NCBI GenBank assembly: GCA_007858575.1
Contig: CP042279.1
Coordinates: 3,286,001 to 3,350,000, forward strand
DNA length: 64,000 bases
Reading direction: 5' to 3'
Origin: Streptomyces sp. WAC08241
GTDB taxonomy: Bacteria; Actinomycetota; Actinomycetes; Streptomycetales; Streptomycetaceae
A program made the position numbers and the translations under genes. Under the pieces are notes generated by a model, which saw only the letters and a program-made list of their open reading frames with translations, was not told the DNA's origin and made no database searches. Numbering within the stretch: position 1 is the first letter of the stretch; every line of letters starts with the position of its first letter. Of the stretch, positions 37,344 through 47,255 are shown piece by piece.

Positions 37344-38776
37344 ATGAGTCCTGTCCTGACAGCGGTCCTCGGGATCGTCGTCCTGGTCGTTCTGCTCGGT
37401 CTCGTCGTCGTCACGCGCTACAAGGTCGCGGGGCCGAGCGAGGCGTTCATCATCACGGGCCGGCGCGGCAAGAAGGCCACCGATCCCGCCACCGGCCGCG
37501 TCTTCACCGACAACAGCGGCCAGAAGGTCGTGGTCGGCGGCGGCGTGTTCGTCGTGCCGTTCGTGCAGCAGAAGTTCACCCTCGACCTCTCCAGCCGGCA
37601 CATCCCGGTCGCGGTGCGCGGCGCGGTGACCCTGCGCGGCGTGAAGGCGAACCTGGAGGGCGTCGCGATCGTCAAGGTCGGCGGCACCGAGGACTCGATC
37701 CGGGCGGCCGCGCAGCGGTTCCTGATGCAGCAGGACGGCATCGTCGGCTTCACCCAGGAGGTGCTGTCCGGCGCGCTGCGCTCCATCGTGGGCCGCATGT
37801 CGGTCGAGGACATCATCCGCGACCGCGCCGCGTTCGCCGGCCAGGTCGCCGAGGAGGCCGAGGCCAGCCTGTCCGGCCAGGGCCTGGTCCTGGACGCCTT
37901 CCAGATCCAGGACATCACCACCGAGGGCTCCTACCTGGAGGACCTCGGGCGTCCCGAGGCCGCCCGCGCCAAGCAGGAGGCGGACATCGCCGAGGCCGTC
38001 GCCCGCCGCGCCGCCGAGCAGGCCCGGCTGAAGGCGGAGGAGGAGATCGCCGTCGCGCAGCGACCCTCTACCTGAAGCAGGCCGAGATCAAGGCGCAGAC
38101 CGACGAGGCCGCCGCCCAGGCGAACGCCGCCGGTCCCTCGCCGAGGCCGCCCGCCAGCAGGACATCCTCACCGAGCAGGAGAAGGTCGCCGAGCGGCAGG
38201 CCGCGCTGACCGACCGCCAGCTCGACACGAAGGTCCGCAAGCCCGCCGACGCCGCCCGCTACCAGGCCGAGCAGGAGGCGGAGGCCCGCCGGATCGCCCT
38301 GGTCAAGCAGGCCGAGGCCGACGCCCAGCGCTCCCGGCTGACCGGTGAGGGCGAGAAGGCGCACCGCGCCGCGCTCGCCGACGCCGTGCGGATCGAGGGC
38401 GAGGCCGAGGCCGCTGCCATCGCCGCGCGGGGCGCCGCCGAGGCCGAGGCGATGCGGAAGAAGGCCGACGCCTTCGCCCAGTACGGGGACGCGGCCGTCC
38501 TCCAGATGCTCGTCGAGGTCCTGCCGCAGGTCGTCGCCAAGGCGTCCGAGCCGCTGTCGGCCGTCGACAAGATGACGGTCATCTCCACCGACGGGGCGAG
38601 CCAGTTGTCCCGTACGGTCGCGGACAACGTCGCCCAGGGCGTGGAGCTGCTCTCCGCCACCACCGGGGTCGACCTGGCGCAGCTCCTCCAGGCATCACCC
38701 AGAAGCAGAAGGCGAACGGGGCGGAGCCGCCGAAGCCCCGGGGAACCAGGGCGAAGCCGTCGAGATCACCGGCTGA
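37344..38776 (+). CDS. Flotillin family (SPFH/band 7) protein
   Basis: About 478 aa. An N-terminal membrane segment (LGIVVLVVLLGLVVVTRYKV) is followed by the SPFH domain (GGGVFVVPFVQQKFTLDLSSRHIPV, QEVLSGALRSIVGRMSVEDI) and the flotillin helical domain with many Glu-Ala repeats (RIEGEAEAAAIAARGAAEAEAM). It scaffolds membrane microdomains. RBS AAGGGGA precedes the ATG. Frame breaks near 38065, 38135 and 38692; the C-terminus ends EAVEITG after repair, just before a terminator. Paired with the NfeD-like gene. Confidence 0.92.
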
Positions 38777-38788
38777 CGAGACGAAGCG

Positions 38789-38823
38789 GCGAAAGGCCCG
38801 GGGACGTGCCCCGGGCCTTTCGC
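38789..38823. terminator. Bidirectional terminator
   Basis: Perfect 15-bp stem GCGAAAGGCCCGGGG with its complement on a 5-base loop, between the convergent flotillin and antiporter genes. The A and T runs at the stem ends suit both directions. Confidence 0.85.
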
Positions 38824-38840
38824 GTACGCGCGACGCGGCG

Positions 38841-40157
38841 TCAGGCGCGGCCGGACGCCCCGCTTCCCGCCTCCACGTCGTCGCTTCCCGCCTCCACGTC
38901 GTCGCTGCCGGCCTCCACGTCGTCGCTGCCCGCCTTCGGAAGGTCCGCGGCGGGCTCCGCGGGCGCCGCCCCGTCTCCCGCGGCCGGAGTCGTCGGCGTG
39001 CCCCGGCGACGGGCGAGGTGGGCGGCGATCGGCTCGGTGAAGCGGGCGGTGAGCGGCCCGATCACGACGAGGACCAGGACGTAGGCGGTGGCGAAGGGCC
39101 CCAACTGCGGCTGGATTCCGGCGCTGACGGCGAGTCCGGCGATGACGATGGAGAACTCGCCGCGCGCGACCAGCGTGCCGCCCGCCCGCCAGCGGCCCTT
39201 GACCCCGATCCCGGCCCGGCGCGCGGCCCAGTGGCCGGTGGCTATCTTGGTCAGCGCGGTGACGATCGCCAGGGCGAGCGCCGGCAGGATCACCGGCGGG
39301 ATGCTGGCGGGGTCGGTGTGCAGGCCGAAGAAGACGAAGAACACCGCGGCGAACAGGTCCCGCAGCGGGCTCAGTAGGGTGTGGGCGCCTCCGCGACCTC
39401 GCCGGAGAGGGCGATGCCGACGAGGAACGCGCCGACGGCGGCGGAGACCTGGAGCTGCTGGGCGACGCCGGCGACGAGCAGGGTCAGGCCGAGGACGACC
39501 AGGAGCAGCTTCTCCGGGTCGTCGCTGGAGACGAACCGGGAGATCAGGCGCCCGTACCGGAGGGCGAGGAAGAGCACGAGTCCGGCCACGCCCAGGGCGA
39601 TCGCGAGCGTCACGCTGCCGGCGGCGAGGCCGACGCCGGCGAGCAGGGCCGTGATGATGGGCAGGTAGACGGCCATCGCCAGGTCTTCGAGGACCAGGAT
39701 GCTGAGGATCACCGGGGTCTCGCGGTTGCCCAGGCGCCCGAGGTCGCCGAGGACCTTGGCGATGACCCCGGACGAGGAGATCCAGGTGACGCCCGCCAGG
39801 ACGACGGCGGCGACCGGCCCCCAGCCGAGCAGCAGCGCGAGCGGCGGCGCCGGGCAGGGCGTTCAGGGTGAAGTCGACGAGCCCGGCCGGGTACTGGGTC
39901 TTGAGGTTGGAGACGAGGTCGCTCGCCGTGTACTCGAGGCCGAGCATCAGGAGCAGGAGGATGACCCCGATCTCGGCGCCGATGGCGACGAACTCCTCGC
40001 TGGCGCCGAGCGGCAGCAGGCCGCCGTTGCCGAAGGCGAGGCCCGCGAGGAGGTAGAGCGGGATCGGGGAGAAGCTGAACCGGGCCGCGAAGCGGCCGAG
40101 CAGGCCCAGGCCGAGGATGATGGCGCCGAACTCGATCAGGAAGACAGCGGAGTGCAC
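38841..40157 (-). CDS. CPA2-type cation:proton antiporter
   Basis: About 440 aa. Many membrane segments: VFLIEFGAIILGLGLLGRFAARF, SPIPLYLLAGLAFG, EIGVILLLLMLGLEYT, ILSILVLEDLAMAVYLPIITALL, LLLVVLGLTLLVAGVAQQLQVSAAVGAFLVGIALSG and FFVFFGLHTDP. This fits KefB/KhtU-like exchangers. The preceding RCK_C gene is its probable regulator (KhtTU-like pair). Frame breaks near 39855 and 39375. The tail carries three exact EAGSDDV repeats encoded by a 21-bp array. GTG start, 7 bases after the upstream stop. Confidence 0.9.
   Translation of the reverse strand: MHSAVFLIEFGAIILGLGLLGRFAARFSFSPIPLYLLAGLAFGNGGLLPLGASEEFVAIGAEIGVILLLLMLGLEYTASDLVSNLKTQYPAGLVDFTLNALPGAAARAAARLGAGRRRRPGGRHLDLLVRGHRQGPRRPRAPGQPRDPGDPQHPGPRRPGDGRLPAHHHGPARRRRPRRRQRDARDRPGRGRTRALPRPPVRAPDLPVRLQRRPGEAAPGRPRPDPARRRRRPAAPGLRRRRRVPRRHRPLRRGRGGAHTLLSPLRDLFAAVFFVFFGLHTDPASIPPVILPALALAIVTALTKIATGHWAARRAGIGVKGRWRAGGTLVARGEFSIVIAGLAVSAGIQPQLGPFATAYVLVLVVIGPLTARFTEPIAAHLARRRGTPTTPAAGDGAAPAEPAADLPKAGSDDVEAGSDDVEAGSDDVEAGSGASGRA
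38861..38923. repeat. Three tandem 21-bp units in the antiporter tail
   Basis: Units start at 38861, 38882 and 38903, the first two identical. They encode acidic EAGSDDV repeats; copy-number change would lengthen or shorten the tail in frame. Confidence 0.9.
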
Positions 40158-40164
40158 CCTCGCC

Positions 40165-40647
40165 TCACTCCCGACCGAGGATCGCGGCGGCGGCGTCGAC
40201 GCCCTCGCGGGTGCCGATCACGATGAGCGTGTCGCCGCCCGCGAGCCGGAAGTCCGGCGTCGGGGACGGGATCGCCCCGGAGCGGCGCAGTACGGCCACG
40301 ACGGAGGCGCCCGCCTCGGTGCGCATCCGGGTGTCGCCGAGCACGCGCCCGTTCCAGTGGGAGTGCGCGGACAGCTCGATCCGCTCGGCGACAAGTCCCA
40401 GGTCCGTGGTGTGCAGGACGTTGGGGCTGTGGTGCGCGGGCATCAGCGCGTCGATCAGAGGCCGTCTCCCCCTCGGTGAGGTGGAGGGACTGGGCGCAGG
40501 CGTCGGGGTCGTCGGCCCGGTAGACGTTCACCGTCCGCGTTCCGTCGCGGTGCGCGATGACCGAGAGCGCGCGGTGCTCGCGGGTGGTGAAGTCGTACTG
40601 GACTCCGATGCCGGGCAGGGGTGTCGTTCTGGTCCGCGGGCAGGCAC
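40165..40647 (-). CDS. RCK_C (TrkA C-terminal) domain protein, KhtT-like
   Basis: About 161 aa. After LPGIGVQYDFTTREHRALSVIAHRDGTRTVNVY comes the RCK_C domain: AERIELSAHSHWNGRVLGDTRMRTEAGASVVAVLR, PTPDFRLAGGDTLIVIGTREG. KhtT proteins gate their partner KhtU antiporter in response to pH or a nucleotide. GTG 40647 is chosen: AGGAGG lies 9 bases upstream. A base is missing near 40620 (ERHP/LPGIG) and one near 40460. Directly upstream of the antiporter. Confidence 0.82.
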
Positions 40648-40938
40648 TGGCCCGTCGCCTCCTGTCGTCGTGACCGGCGGCGGCCGGTCGGGGCCGGTCG
40701 CCGGCCTGTCGTGGAAAGGGGTGTGCCACGGGGGAACGGCGCCGTCCCGCACCCCGCGGCCCCGTCATGGTGCCATCCGCGGGGAGACGCGGAACATGGG
40801 TGTCAGCACGGATGGACAGAAGCCCGACAAAGCGGTCAGGATGAGGCGGGGACACGGGTCCCGCCGCGGGCCGGAGGACGCCCGCGGTGAGCGTCGGACG
40901 GCCGGGCCGCGGTGCCGGGTCCGGGGAGAGGCGGGGCG
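40648..40938. other. Divergent intergenic region
   Basis: 291 bases between the KhtT-like gene and the sensor kinase. A moderately AT-rich patch around 40780-40840 may hold promoters; I could not assign any. Confidence 0.35.
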
Positions 40939-41924
40939 GTGTCGCTGTACTGGCGCCTCTTCCTGCTGAACGCCGCGATCCTGGTCGTCGCCGTGCTGCT
41001 GCTCTTCGGTCCCGTCACGGTCTCCACCCCGGTCCTCGTCGGCGAGGCGGTCGTCCTCGTGGCCGGTCTGGCGGCGATGCTCGCCGCCAACGCCTTCCTG
41101 CTGCGGGTCGGTCTGGCGCCGCTCCAGCGCCTCACGCGGGTGATGCGGGCGGCGGACCCGCTGAGGCCCGGCCGGCGCGCGGAGGTGACGGGGCGCGGCG
41201 AGATCGCCGACCTGACCCGTACGTTCAACACGATGCTCGACCGGCTGGAGGCCGAGCGGGCCGCGAGCAGCGCCCGGGTGCTCTCCGCGCAGGAGGCCGA
41301 GCGGCGGCGGATCGCGCAGGAGCTGCACGACGAGGTGGGGCAGACCCTCACCGCCGTGCTCCTCCAGCTCAAGCACTCCGCCGACCACGCCCCCGCCGGT
41401 CTGCGGGCCGAGCTGCTCCAGGCGCAGGAGACCACCCGGGGCAGTCTGGACGAGATCCGGCGGATGGCGCGCCGGCTGCGGCCGGGCGTCCTGGAGGAGC
41501 TGGGGCTGCACAGCGCGCTCAGGTCGCTGGCGTCGGAGTTCTCCACGCGCGGTCTGACGGTGCGGCCCCGCATCGACGCCGGTCTGCCGAAGCTCGACCA
41601 CGAGACGGAGCTGGTGCTCTACCGGGTGGCGCAGGAGGGCCTCACCAACACGGCCCGCCACTCCGGGGCGAGCCGCGTCGACCTGCGGCTGCGGCTCCTG
41701 CCCGGGGGCGGGGTGGGGCTGCTCGTACGGGACGACGGGCGGGGCGTCGGGGACGCGCCCGAGGGCGCCGGGCTGCGGGGCATGCGCGAGCGGGCCCTGC
41801 TGATCGGCGCGGAGCTGACGGTCCGTGACGGCCGGGACGGGGGACGGAGGTCCGCCTGGACACCACCGGCGGCGCGGGAGCCCGCGCCGGTGCGCAGAGC
41901 GGTACGGAGGAGGGGGCGTCGTGA
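40939..41924 (+). CDS. Sensor histidine kinase, NarL-partner type with HAMP
   Basis: About 329 aa. Two membrane segments (LFLLNAAILVVAVLLLFG and GEAVVLVAGLAAMLAANAFLL) with almost no extracytoplasmic loop, then a HAMP region and HisKA_3 helix AEARRRIAQELHDEVGQTLTAVLLQL with the phosphorylated His near residue 129. The HATPase has RVAQEGLTNTARHSGAS and VRDDGRGVG...GAGLRGMRERA. A base is missing near 41842. GTG start follows GGAGAGGCGGGG. The stop overlaps the response regulator GTG by four bases. Signal unknown; sensing is probably in or near the membrane. Confidence 0.9.
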
Positions 41925-42628
41925 CCGGCGGCATCGGGTCCCGTACGGACACGGAGGGCGGGGACGTCACGGCCGGGGCGCGGCCGACGCGCATCCTGCT
42001 CGCGGACGACCACGCCCTGGTGCGCAACGGGGTGCGGCTGATCCTCGACGCCGAGCCGGACCTCACGGTCGTCGCCGAGGCCGCGGACGGTGCGGAGGCC
42101 GTCGCCCTGGCCCGCTCCGAGCGGGTCGACCTGGCCGTCCTGGACATCTCCATGCCCCGCCGGACGGGACTCCAGGCGGCCCGCGAACTCAGCCGCCTCC
42201 AGCCGGAGCTGAGGATCCTGATCCTCACGATGTACGACAACGAGCAGTACTTCTTCGAGGCCCTCAAGGCCGGGGCGAGCGGTTACGTCCTGAAGTCCGT
42301 GGCCGACCGCGACCTGGTGGAGGCGTGCCGGGCGGCGGTGCGCGACGAGCCGTTCATCTACCCCGGCGCCGAGACCGCCCTGATCCGCACCTACCTCGAC
42401 CGGGCGGAGCAGGGCAGGCCCCTGCCCGACAGGGCCGTCACCGAACGCGAGGAGGAGATCCTCAAGCTCGTCGCGGAGGGCCACAGCTCGAAGGAGATCG
42501 CGGACCTCCTCGTCATCAGCCCCAAGACCGTCGAGCGCCACCGCGCCAACCTGCTCCAGAAGCTGGGCATGCGCGACCGCCTCGAACTCACCCGCTACGC
42601 GATCCGGGTGGGCCTGATCGAGCCGTAG
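41921..42628 (+). CDS. NarL/FixJ family response regulator
   Basis: 235 aa in one frame. Receiver: RILLADDHALVRNGVRLIL, phospho-acceptor Asp in LAVLDISMP (about residue 74), Lys in GYVLKSVADRDL. C-terminal LuxR HTH: LTEREEEILKLVAEG-like VTEREEEILKLVAEGHSSKEIADLLVISPKTVERHRANLLQKL. It is coupled to the kinase before it. Target genes are unknown; possibly the nearby KhtTU-like pair. Confidence 0.93.
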   Translation: MTGGIGSRTDTEGGDVTAGARPTRILLADDHALVRNGVRLILDAEPDLTVVAEAADGAEAVALARSERVDLAVLDISMPRRTGLQAARELSRLQPELRILILTMYDNEQYFFEALKAGASGYVLKSVADRDLVEACRAAVRDEPFIYPGAETALIRTYLDRAEQGRPLPDRAVTEREEEILKLVAEGHSSKEIADLLVISPKTVERHRANLLQKLGMRDRLELTRYAIRVGLIEP

Positions 42629-43907
42629 GGCTGCCGGGGTCGGAGGTCCAGGAGGCCCGCAGCAGCTCCTCGTACCGCGCCACTCCCTCCCGGTCGCCGG
42701 CGATCGCCGCGTAACGCCAGGTCCGGCCGTCCGGCGGCGGTCCGGCGTAGAGGACGATCCCTCGCCGCGCGCCGGGTCGTAGGCGAGCCGTGCGCCGCGC
42801 AGCCGCTCCACGGCCTCGCCGAAGGGGTACGCGGCCGGGGCCCGCACCCTGCCCGTCGCCCAGACCGGGTCACCGGCTCCGGCCCGCGCCGCGAGGCGGG
42901 CCACCATGGCCCGCGGGTGGTGGTGGCGGTGCGCCGCACGTTGCTCTCCCCGCGTAGACCTCGCCGTCGGGCGTCACCATCGCGTCGAGGCCGAAGGGCC
43001 CGGCGTACCCGCGCGCCGCGAGGAAGCCGCCCAGGGCGTGCCCCCAGGCCTCCAGCGTGGCCGCGAGGTCCGCCGCCGGGGCGGGCAGGGGCGAGAGGTA
43101 GCCGGTGAAGGCGCCCGCCGCGGTCCGCATCTCGCCGCTGAACAGCGCTCGCGTCCCGCCGGGGCCGGTCTCCATCTGGACGCTCACCGACCGGGCCACG
43201 TCGATCCGCCGCTCGACGACCCACAGCCCCTCCGGCCCGCCCACCGGCGCGAGTCCGTCGCCGGTCCACGGATCCGGCGCGCCCGGGGCCTCCGGGAGGA
43301 AGAGCATGCCGTGGCCGCCCGCCGACCGGTCGGGCTTGACCACGACCCGCCCGTGCGCGGCGAGGAGTTCCCGCACGGCGTCCGGCACCCCGGCGCGGCG
43401 GCGGACCCGGCCGTCCGGCAGCCTCATGCCCAGCGCGAGCGCCGCGTCCCGGAACCCGGCCTTCGTGTTGAGCAGCCCGGTCACGTCGAGCGCGGCCTCG
43501 GCCGCCGCCACGGAGGCGTACGGGGCCACGGGGACGCCCAGGCCGCGCGCGAGGCCGATCGCGGCGCCGTCCAGGGCCGTGGGCAGGACCGCCCCGGGGG
43601 CCGGCCGGCCGTCGCCGCCCGTACCGCCTCGACGACCCGGTGGCACGGGTCCGCCCCGGGCGGGACGACCACCGCGACCGAGTCCCGGGGACGCCGGTCA
43701 GGTCGCGGACGTACTCCAGGAACTCCTCCCCGACCGGCACCGGGGAGACCAGGACGTCGCCCGGCCGCAGCAGCCACGCCTCCCGCGGCGCCTGCTCCGC
43801 CCAGGCGCGGAGCACCTCGCGCTCCTCCGGGTCCACCGCGAGGTCGGAGACGAGGTTGGCGTAGAGGACCAGGGGCCGCCCGGGTCGGTGGGATTCACGG
43901 GGTCCAC
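42588..43907 (-). CDS. ATP-grasp protein with pre-ATP-grasp domain (PGM1-related)
   Basis: About 440 aa. RPLVLYANLVSDLAVDPEE and LLRPGDVLVSPVPVGEEFLEYV start a pre-ATP-grasp domain; the ATP-grasp core has LLNTKAGFRDAALALGMRLP, GRVVVKPDRSAGGHGMLFLP, GPFGLDAMVTPDGEVYAGESNVRRTATTTP, and SVSVQMETGPGGTRALFSGEM. This resembles PGM1, the peptide ligase of pheganomycin biosynthesis. Frame breaks near 43885, 43695, 43625, 42945 and 42765. The end at 42588 overlaps the convergent regulator by 41 bases; it is uncertain by a few codons. It may ligate an amino acid or peptide; the substrate is unknown. Confidence 0.78.
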
Positions 43908-43920
43908 GGGGTCCTTCCGG

Positions 43921-45608
43921 TCAGACGCTGACGTGCAGGACGCAGATGTCGTCGCGGCGGGTCGCCGGGTCGACGAGCGCCTCCAGGACGGCGTCCAGGG
44001 GGCGCGGGCCGTCGCCGAGCTCGGCCACCGTGCGGGCCAGGTGGTCGAGGCCGTCGTCGAGGAGCACGCCCGGGGCCTCGACCAGGCCGTCGGTGAAGAA
44101 CAGCAGGTGGTCGCCCGGCAGCAGGCGGATGGCCGACGAGTCGTAGCGCGGCGCGGTCGTGGCGCCCAGGAGGACGCCGCGGGGCGACGGCAGGTAGCGG
44201 GCCTCCCCGTCGCGCAGGAGCAGGGGCGGCAGGTGGCCGGCCTGCACCCAGGTGAGGATCCCCGAGGAGGGCTCGTACCGTCCCATGATCATCGTGGCCG
44301 TGCTGTAGGCGCGGTCCGCGCTGTGCCACAGGAGGGTGTTGAGCCGGGCGAGGATCGTGGCGAGCGGGGTCCCGGTGACGGCCATGCCCTTGGCGGTGAA
44401 GCGCAACTGGGCCATCGTGGCCACGGCGTCGAGCCCGTGGCCCGCGACGTCGCCGACGACGAGCAGGGCGCTGCCGTCGGGCAGTTCGATGGCGCTGTAC
44501 CAGTCGCCGCCGACGTTGAGCCCCTGCTGGAGGGGCGGTAGGCGACGTCGACGGTGAGGCCGGCCAGGCACAGGGACTGCTGGGAAGGGGCAGCAGGGCG
44601 TGCTGGAGCCGGGCGGCGAGGGCGCGTTCGGTCGTCAGCGTCTCCTGCTGCGCCAGGGCGGCCCGTTCGCGTTCGAGGAGCTGCTCCTTGGTCCGCTGCA
44701 CGGCGGTGAGGTCCTGGAAGAAGCCGTGGACCTCGACCGGGGAGCCGTGGGCGTCCGCCTCGGCCTCCGCGACGATCCGCAGGTGCCGGACCTCTCCCCG
44801 GGGGGTGGTGATGCGGAAGGTGTGGTCGATGGCCCGCCCGTCCCCGAGGAGGCGCTGCACCTCGCCGCCCAGGGCGGGCAGGTCCTCGTCCAGGACGTGC
44901 TCGGGCAGCTCCTCCAGGGCATCGGGCCGAGGGAGGGTCGCGGGCGAAGATGTCGTAGACCTGTTCCGACCAGGTGATGGCGTCGCGGACGAGGTCCCAG
45001 TTGGCCCAGCCCATGTTCCCCAGGCGCTGCATCACCTCCAGGCGGCGCTGCTCGCGCTCGCCGCTGTCGAGGCGCACCCAGGAGACGATCAGTCCGCCCT
45101 GGCCGGCCGTCGCGCGGACGGCGAAGCGGGAGAGGTGGGGATGCCGGCGAGCACCTCCTCGTACGCGAAGGGCTCGCCCTCGTAGCGGACGCCGTTCTCC
45201 AGCGCGTCGAGGTATCCGCGCCACAGGGCGGTGCCGAGCACGCTCGGGTACGTCTCCAGGACGCTGAGGCCCACCAGCTCCCTGCCCTGCGGCCGCCGAT
45301 GTCCAGCGCGTCGGGCGAGGCGGCCGTGATCCGGAAGTCCTCGACCGCCCCGTCCGCCCCGTCCGCCCCGTACAGCGGCACCAGGAAGATCGCGCAGCCG
45401 GGCAGTCCGTCGAACAGCTCCTGGACCGCGGCGGCCGTGAGGGCGGGCGGGCGCGTGTCCGCGGCCGTCACCGCCGGCTGCCGGCGGGCCACGTAGCGGC
45501 CCGACGAGAAGACGGAGCCCCCACCGGCCGTGCGGGAGAGCGCGGTGGCGCCCCGAAGCCGCTGCTTCCCGGCTCAGGCACGTCCGGCTCGTCGCGGCTA
45601 CCCGTCAT
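43921..45608 (-). CDS. PAS domain-containing PP2C (SpoIIE/RsbU) phosphatase
   Basis: About 562 aa. N-terminal PAS-like segment ALTAAAVQELFDGLPGCAIFLVPLYG; a second PAS with GNMGWANWDLVRDAITWSEQVYDIFARD and TFRITTPRGEVRHLRIVAEAEAD. The PP2C domain: LVGDVAGHGLDAVATMAQL with metal-binding Asp, WVQAGHLPPLLLRDG, GDHLLFFTDGLVEAPG and RRDDICVLHV. Such proteins dephosphorylate anti-sigma antagonists in partner-switching stress cascades. Frame breaks near 45545, 45290, 45140, 44930, 44590 and 44540. It lies 14 bases upstream of the ATP-grasp gene on the same strand. Confidence 0.9.
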
Positions 45609-45805
45609 GGGACGAGCATGCCACGGATGGGCCCCTCGTCTCCCGGGCGGTCCCGTTCCGTCGTCCGGTCCGGGCGGCGACCTGAGATTCTCATGCGGGA
45701 ACGGGTGACGCACGCACACCGGGACCGGTACGCAGGCACTGTTCCCGGGGCCTCGTCGGCGCACTGTCGGGGTGTTTCCACACGACACCGAACGGGGCGG
45801 CATCG

Positions 45806-46807
45806 ATGCAGCGGATTCACTTCACCGGGACCGACCTCGCGCGCGTGCGGTTGCGGAGCGGTCTCGGGCCCCTCCTGGAGGGCGTCTTCGCGACCCGGCT
45901 GCTCGTGCGGCCGGCGCACGACGCGTACGCGCGGTGGCGGGTCGCGGTGCGGACCTCGATACGGAGCGGCACCCGGGCCGCGTTGCCCGCGGCCCCGCGC
46001 CCGGGGCCGGGGGCCGCTGCTGGGGCTGTTGGAGGCGGGGGCCGGGAGGTGCCGGCGCAGCGGAAGGAGGCCGAGCGGCTGGCCCTCGACGTGTGGCGCG
46101 CGGGGGTGTTCCCGTACGCGGAGCGCATGCTCGAACGGCTGGAGGCCGTGTGCCACGCGCACTCCCGGGAGGCGGCCGCGGGCGGCGTGGAGGGGCTCCT
46201 CTCGACGCTGCACCCGCGGATCTTCCTGGCGGGGCCCGGTCCTGGAGGTGCCGGGAGGGCCCGACCGGGACGTCCGTCTGGACGGGCGCGGGCTCGTCCT
46301 CAAGCCCTCCGTGTTCCTGCCGGGCGAGGCGGGGCGGGTCCTGGAGCGGGAGCGGGAGAGCGGCCAGACCGTGCTCGTCTTCGCCGCCGCCCCGGAGCTG
46401 ACCGAGGGCTGGAACGAGACCGCGCCCGCGGGCGGGGGCGACGAGGGCGGGGAGGACCGGGCGCTCAGCGCGCTCGTGGGGCAGACCCGGGCGGCGGCGC
46501 TGCGGGTGCTCACCGACCCCTCGACGAACTCGGAGCTGGCGGCCCGGCTCGGCGTCTCGCCGGGGTGGCGAGCCGTCACGCGGCCGTGCTGCGCGAGACC
46601 GGTCTGATCACCACCCGCAGGCTGGGCAGCAGCGTCCTGCACACGGTGACGCCGCTGGGCACGGCGCTGCTCGGCGGGCAGCCGCTCGACGTGCTGCCCT
46701 TCACCGCCGTCCGTGACGCGCGGGGCGCCGGGAGCGGGGCCGCCGGGCGGGCGGTCCGGGGGCGGGGACCGGGGCGGGTGGTGACGCGCGCGTTCCGCAC
46801 CGCCTGA
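45806..46807 (+). CDS. DUF5937/ArsR-type winged-helix regulator
   Basis: About 334 aa. MQRIHFTGTDLARVRLRSGLGPLLEGVFATRLL and the following effector-like region match DUF5937 proteins; the C-terminal ArsR-like HTH reads RAAALRVLTDPSTNSELAARLGVSPG..ASRHAAVLRETGLITTRRLGSSVLHTVTPLG. Frame breaks near 46000-46025, 46240 and 46568. It is the first gene of the plus-strand RiPP region, 250 bases before the precursor gene, and is the natural candidate to bind the direct repeats lying between them. The ligand is unknown. Confidence 0.78.
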   Translation: MQRIHFTGTDLARVRLRSGLGPLLEGVFATRLLVRPAHDAYARWRVAVRTSIRSGTRAALPAAPRPGPGAAAGAVGGGGREVPAQRKEAERLALDVWRAGVFPYAERMLERLEAVCHAHSREAAAGGVEGLLSTLHPRIFLAGPGPGGAGRARPGRPSGRARARPQALRVPAGRGGAGPGAGAGERPDRARLRRRPGADRGLERDRARGRGRRGRGGPGAQRARGADPGGGAAGAHRPLDELGAGGPARRLAGVASRHAAVLRETGLITTRRLGSSVLHTVTPLGTALLGGQPLDVLPFTAVRDARGAGSGAAGRAVRGRGPGRVVTRAFRTA

Positions 46808-46919
46808 ATCCGTCCTTCCGGGGGCCGGGTCGCCGTCCGGGCGTGACGACTTCACATGGGGGCAGTGACCGCAGCACTGTCCGGCGCCGTGCCGCCCTTT
46901 GCAAACTCTTGGCGAACCC

Positions 46920-47031
46920 CACAGCGCGGTTCACACAGCGCGGTTCACCACAGCACGATGCCGCCACAGCACGATTCGCCACAGCACGGTTCGCCACAGA
47001 GCACGGTCCACCACAGCCCCGCTCGCGAGCG
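46920..47031. repeat. Seven direct repeats (iteron-like) upstream of the RiPP precursor
   Basis: CACAG begins units at 46920, 46934, 46949, 46965, 46980, 46995 and 47012, spacing 14-17 bases. The consensus is close to CACAGCRCGRTTCRC. The array ends about 30 bases before the precursor start. The regular spacing suggests repeated protein binding sites; a simple slipped-strand array is the alternative. Confidence 0.8.
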
Positions 47032-47060
47032 AACGACTCGACCAAGGAGATCTCCCACCC

Positions 47061-47255
47061 ATGAGCGACATCCTCACGAACCGTTCCCTCACCGGCGATT
47101 CCTCCCTCGGCCCGGTCTCCGGCGCCGGTGCCTCCGGTCTGGTGATCGAGGACATCGACACCGTGGCGCCGCAGTCCGTGGCGCTGTTCACCATCTGCGT
47201 CGTGGCGGCCCAGTCCGCTCCCGTCGAGACGTCGGGTGCACGGCTCAGCGCATGA
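47061..47255 (+). CDS. TOMM-type RiPP precursor peptide
   Basis: 64 aa. Starts MSDILTNRSLTGDSSLG; a Gly/Ser-rich stretch leads into acidic VIEDIDTVAPQSV, then a likely core ALFTICVVAAQSAPVETSG with one Cys and several Ser/Thr. RBS AAGGAGAT lies 9 bases upstream. The stop overlaps the ATG of the leader-binding/YcaO gene (ATGA), the strongest sign it is the substrate. I do not recognise the core from known azole peptides. The frame is uninterrupted, but a lost base in this error-prone assembly could change the tail. Confidence 0.78.
   Translation: MSDILTNRSLTGDSSLGPVSGAGASGLVIEDIDTVAPQSVALFTICVVAAQSAPVETSGARLSA

Noticed and set aside
46920..47031. CRISPR-like array
   Set aside because: Units are only 14-17 bases with no spacers of 30 bases or more, and no cas gene is present.
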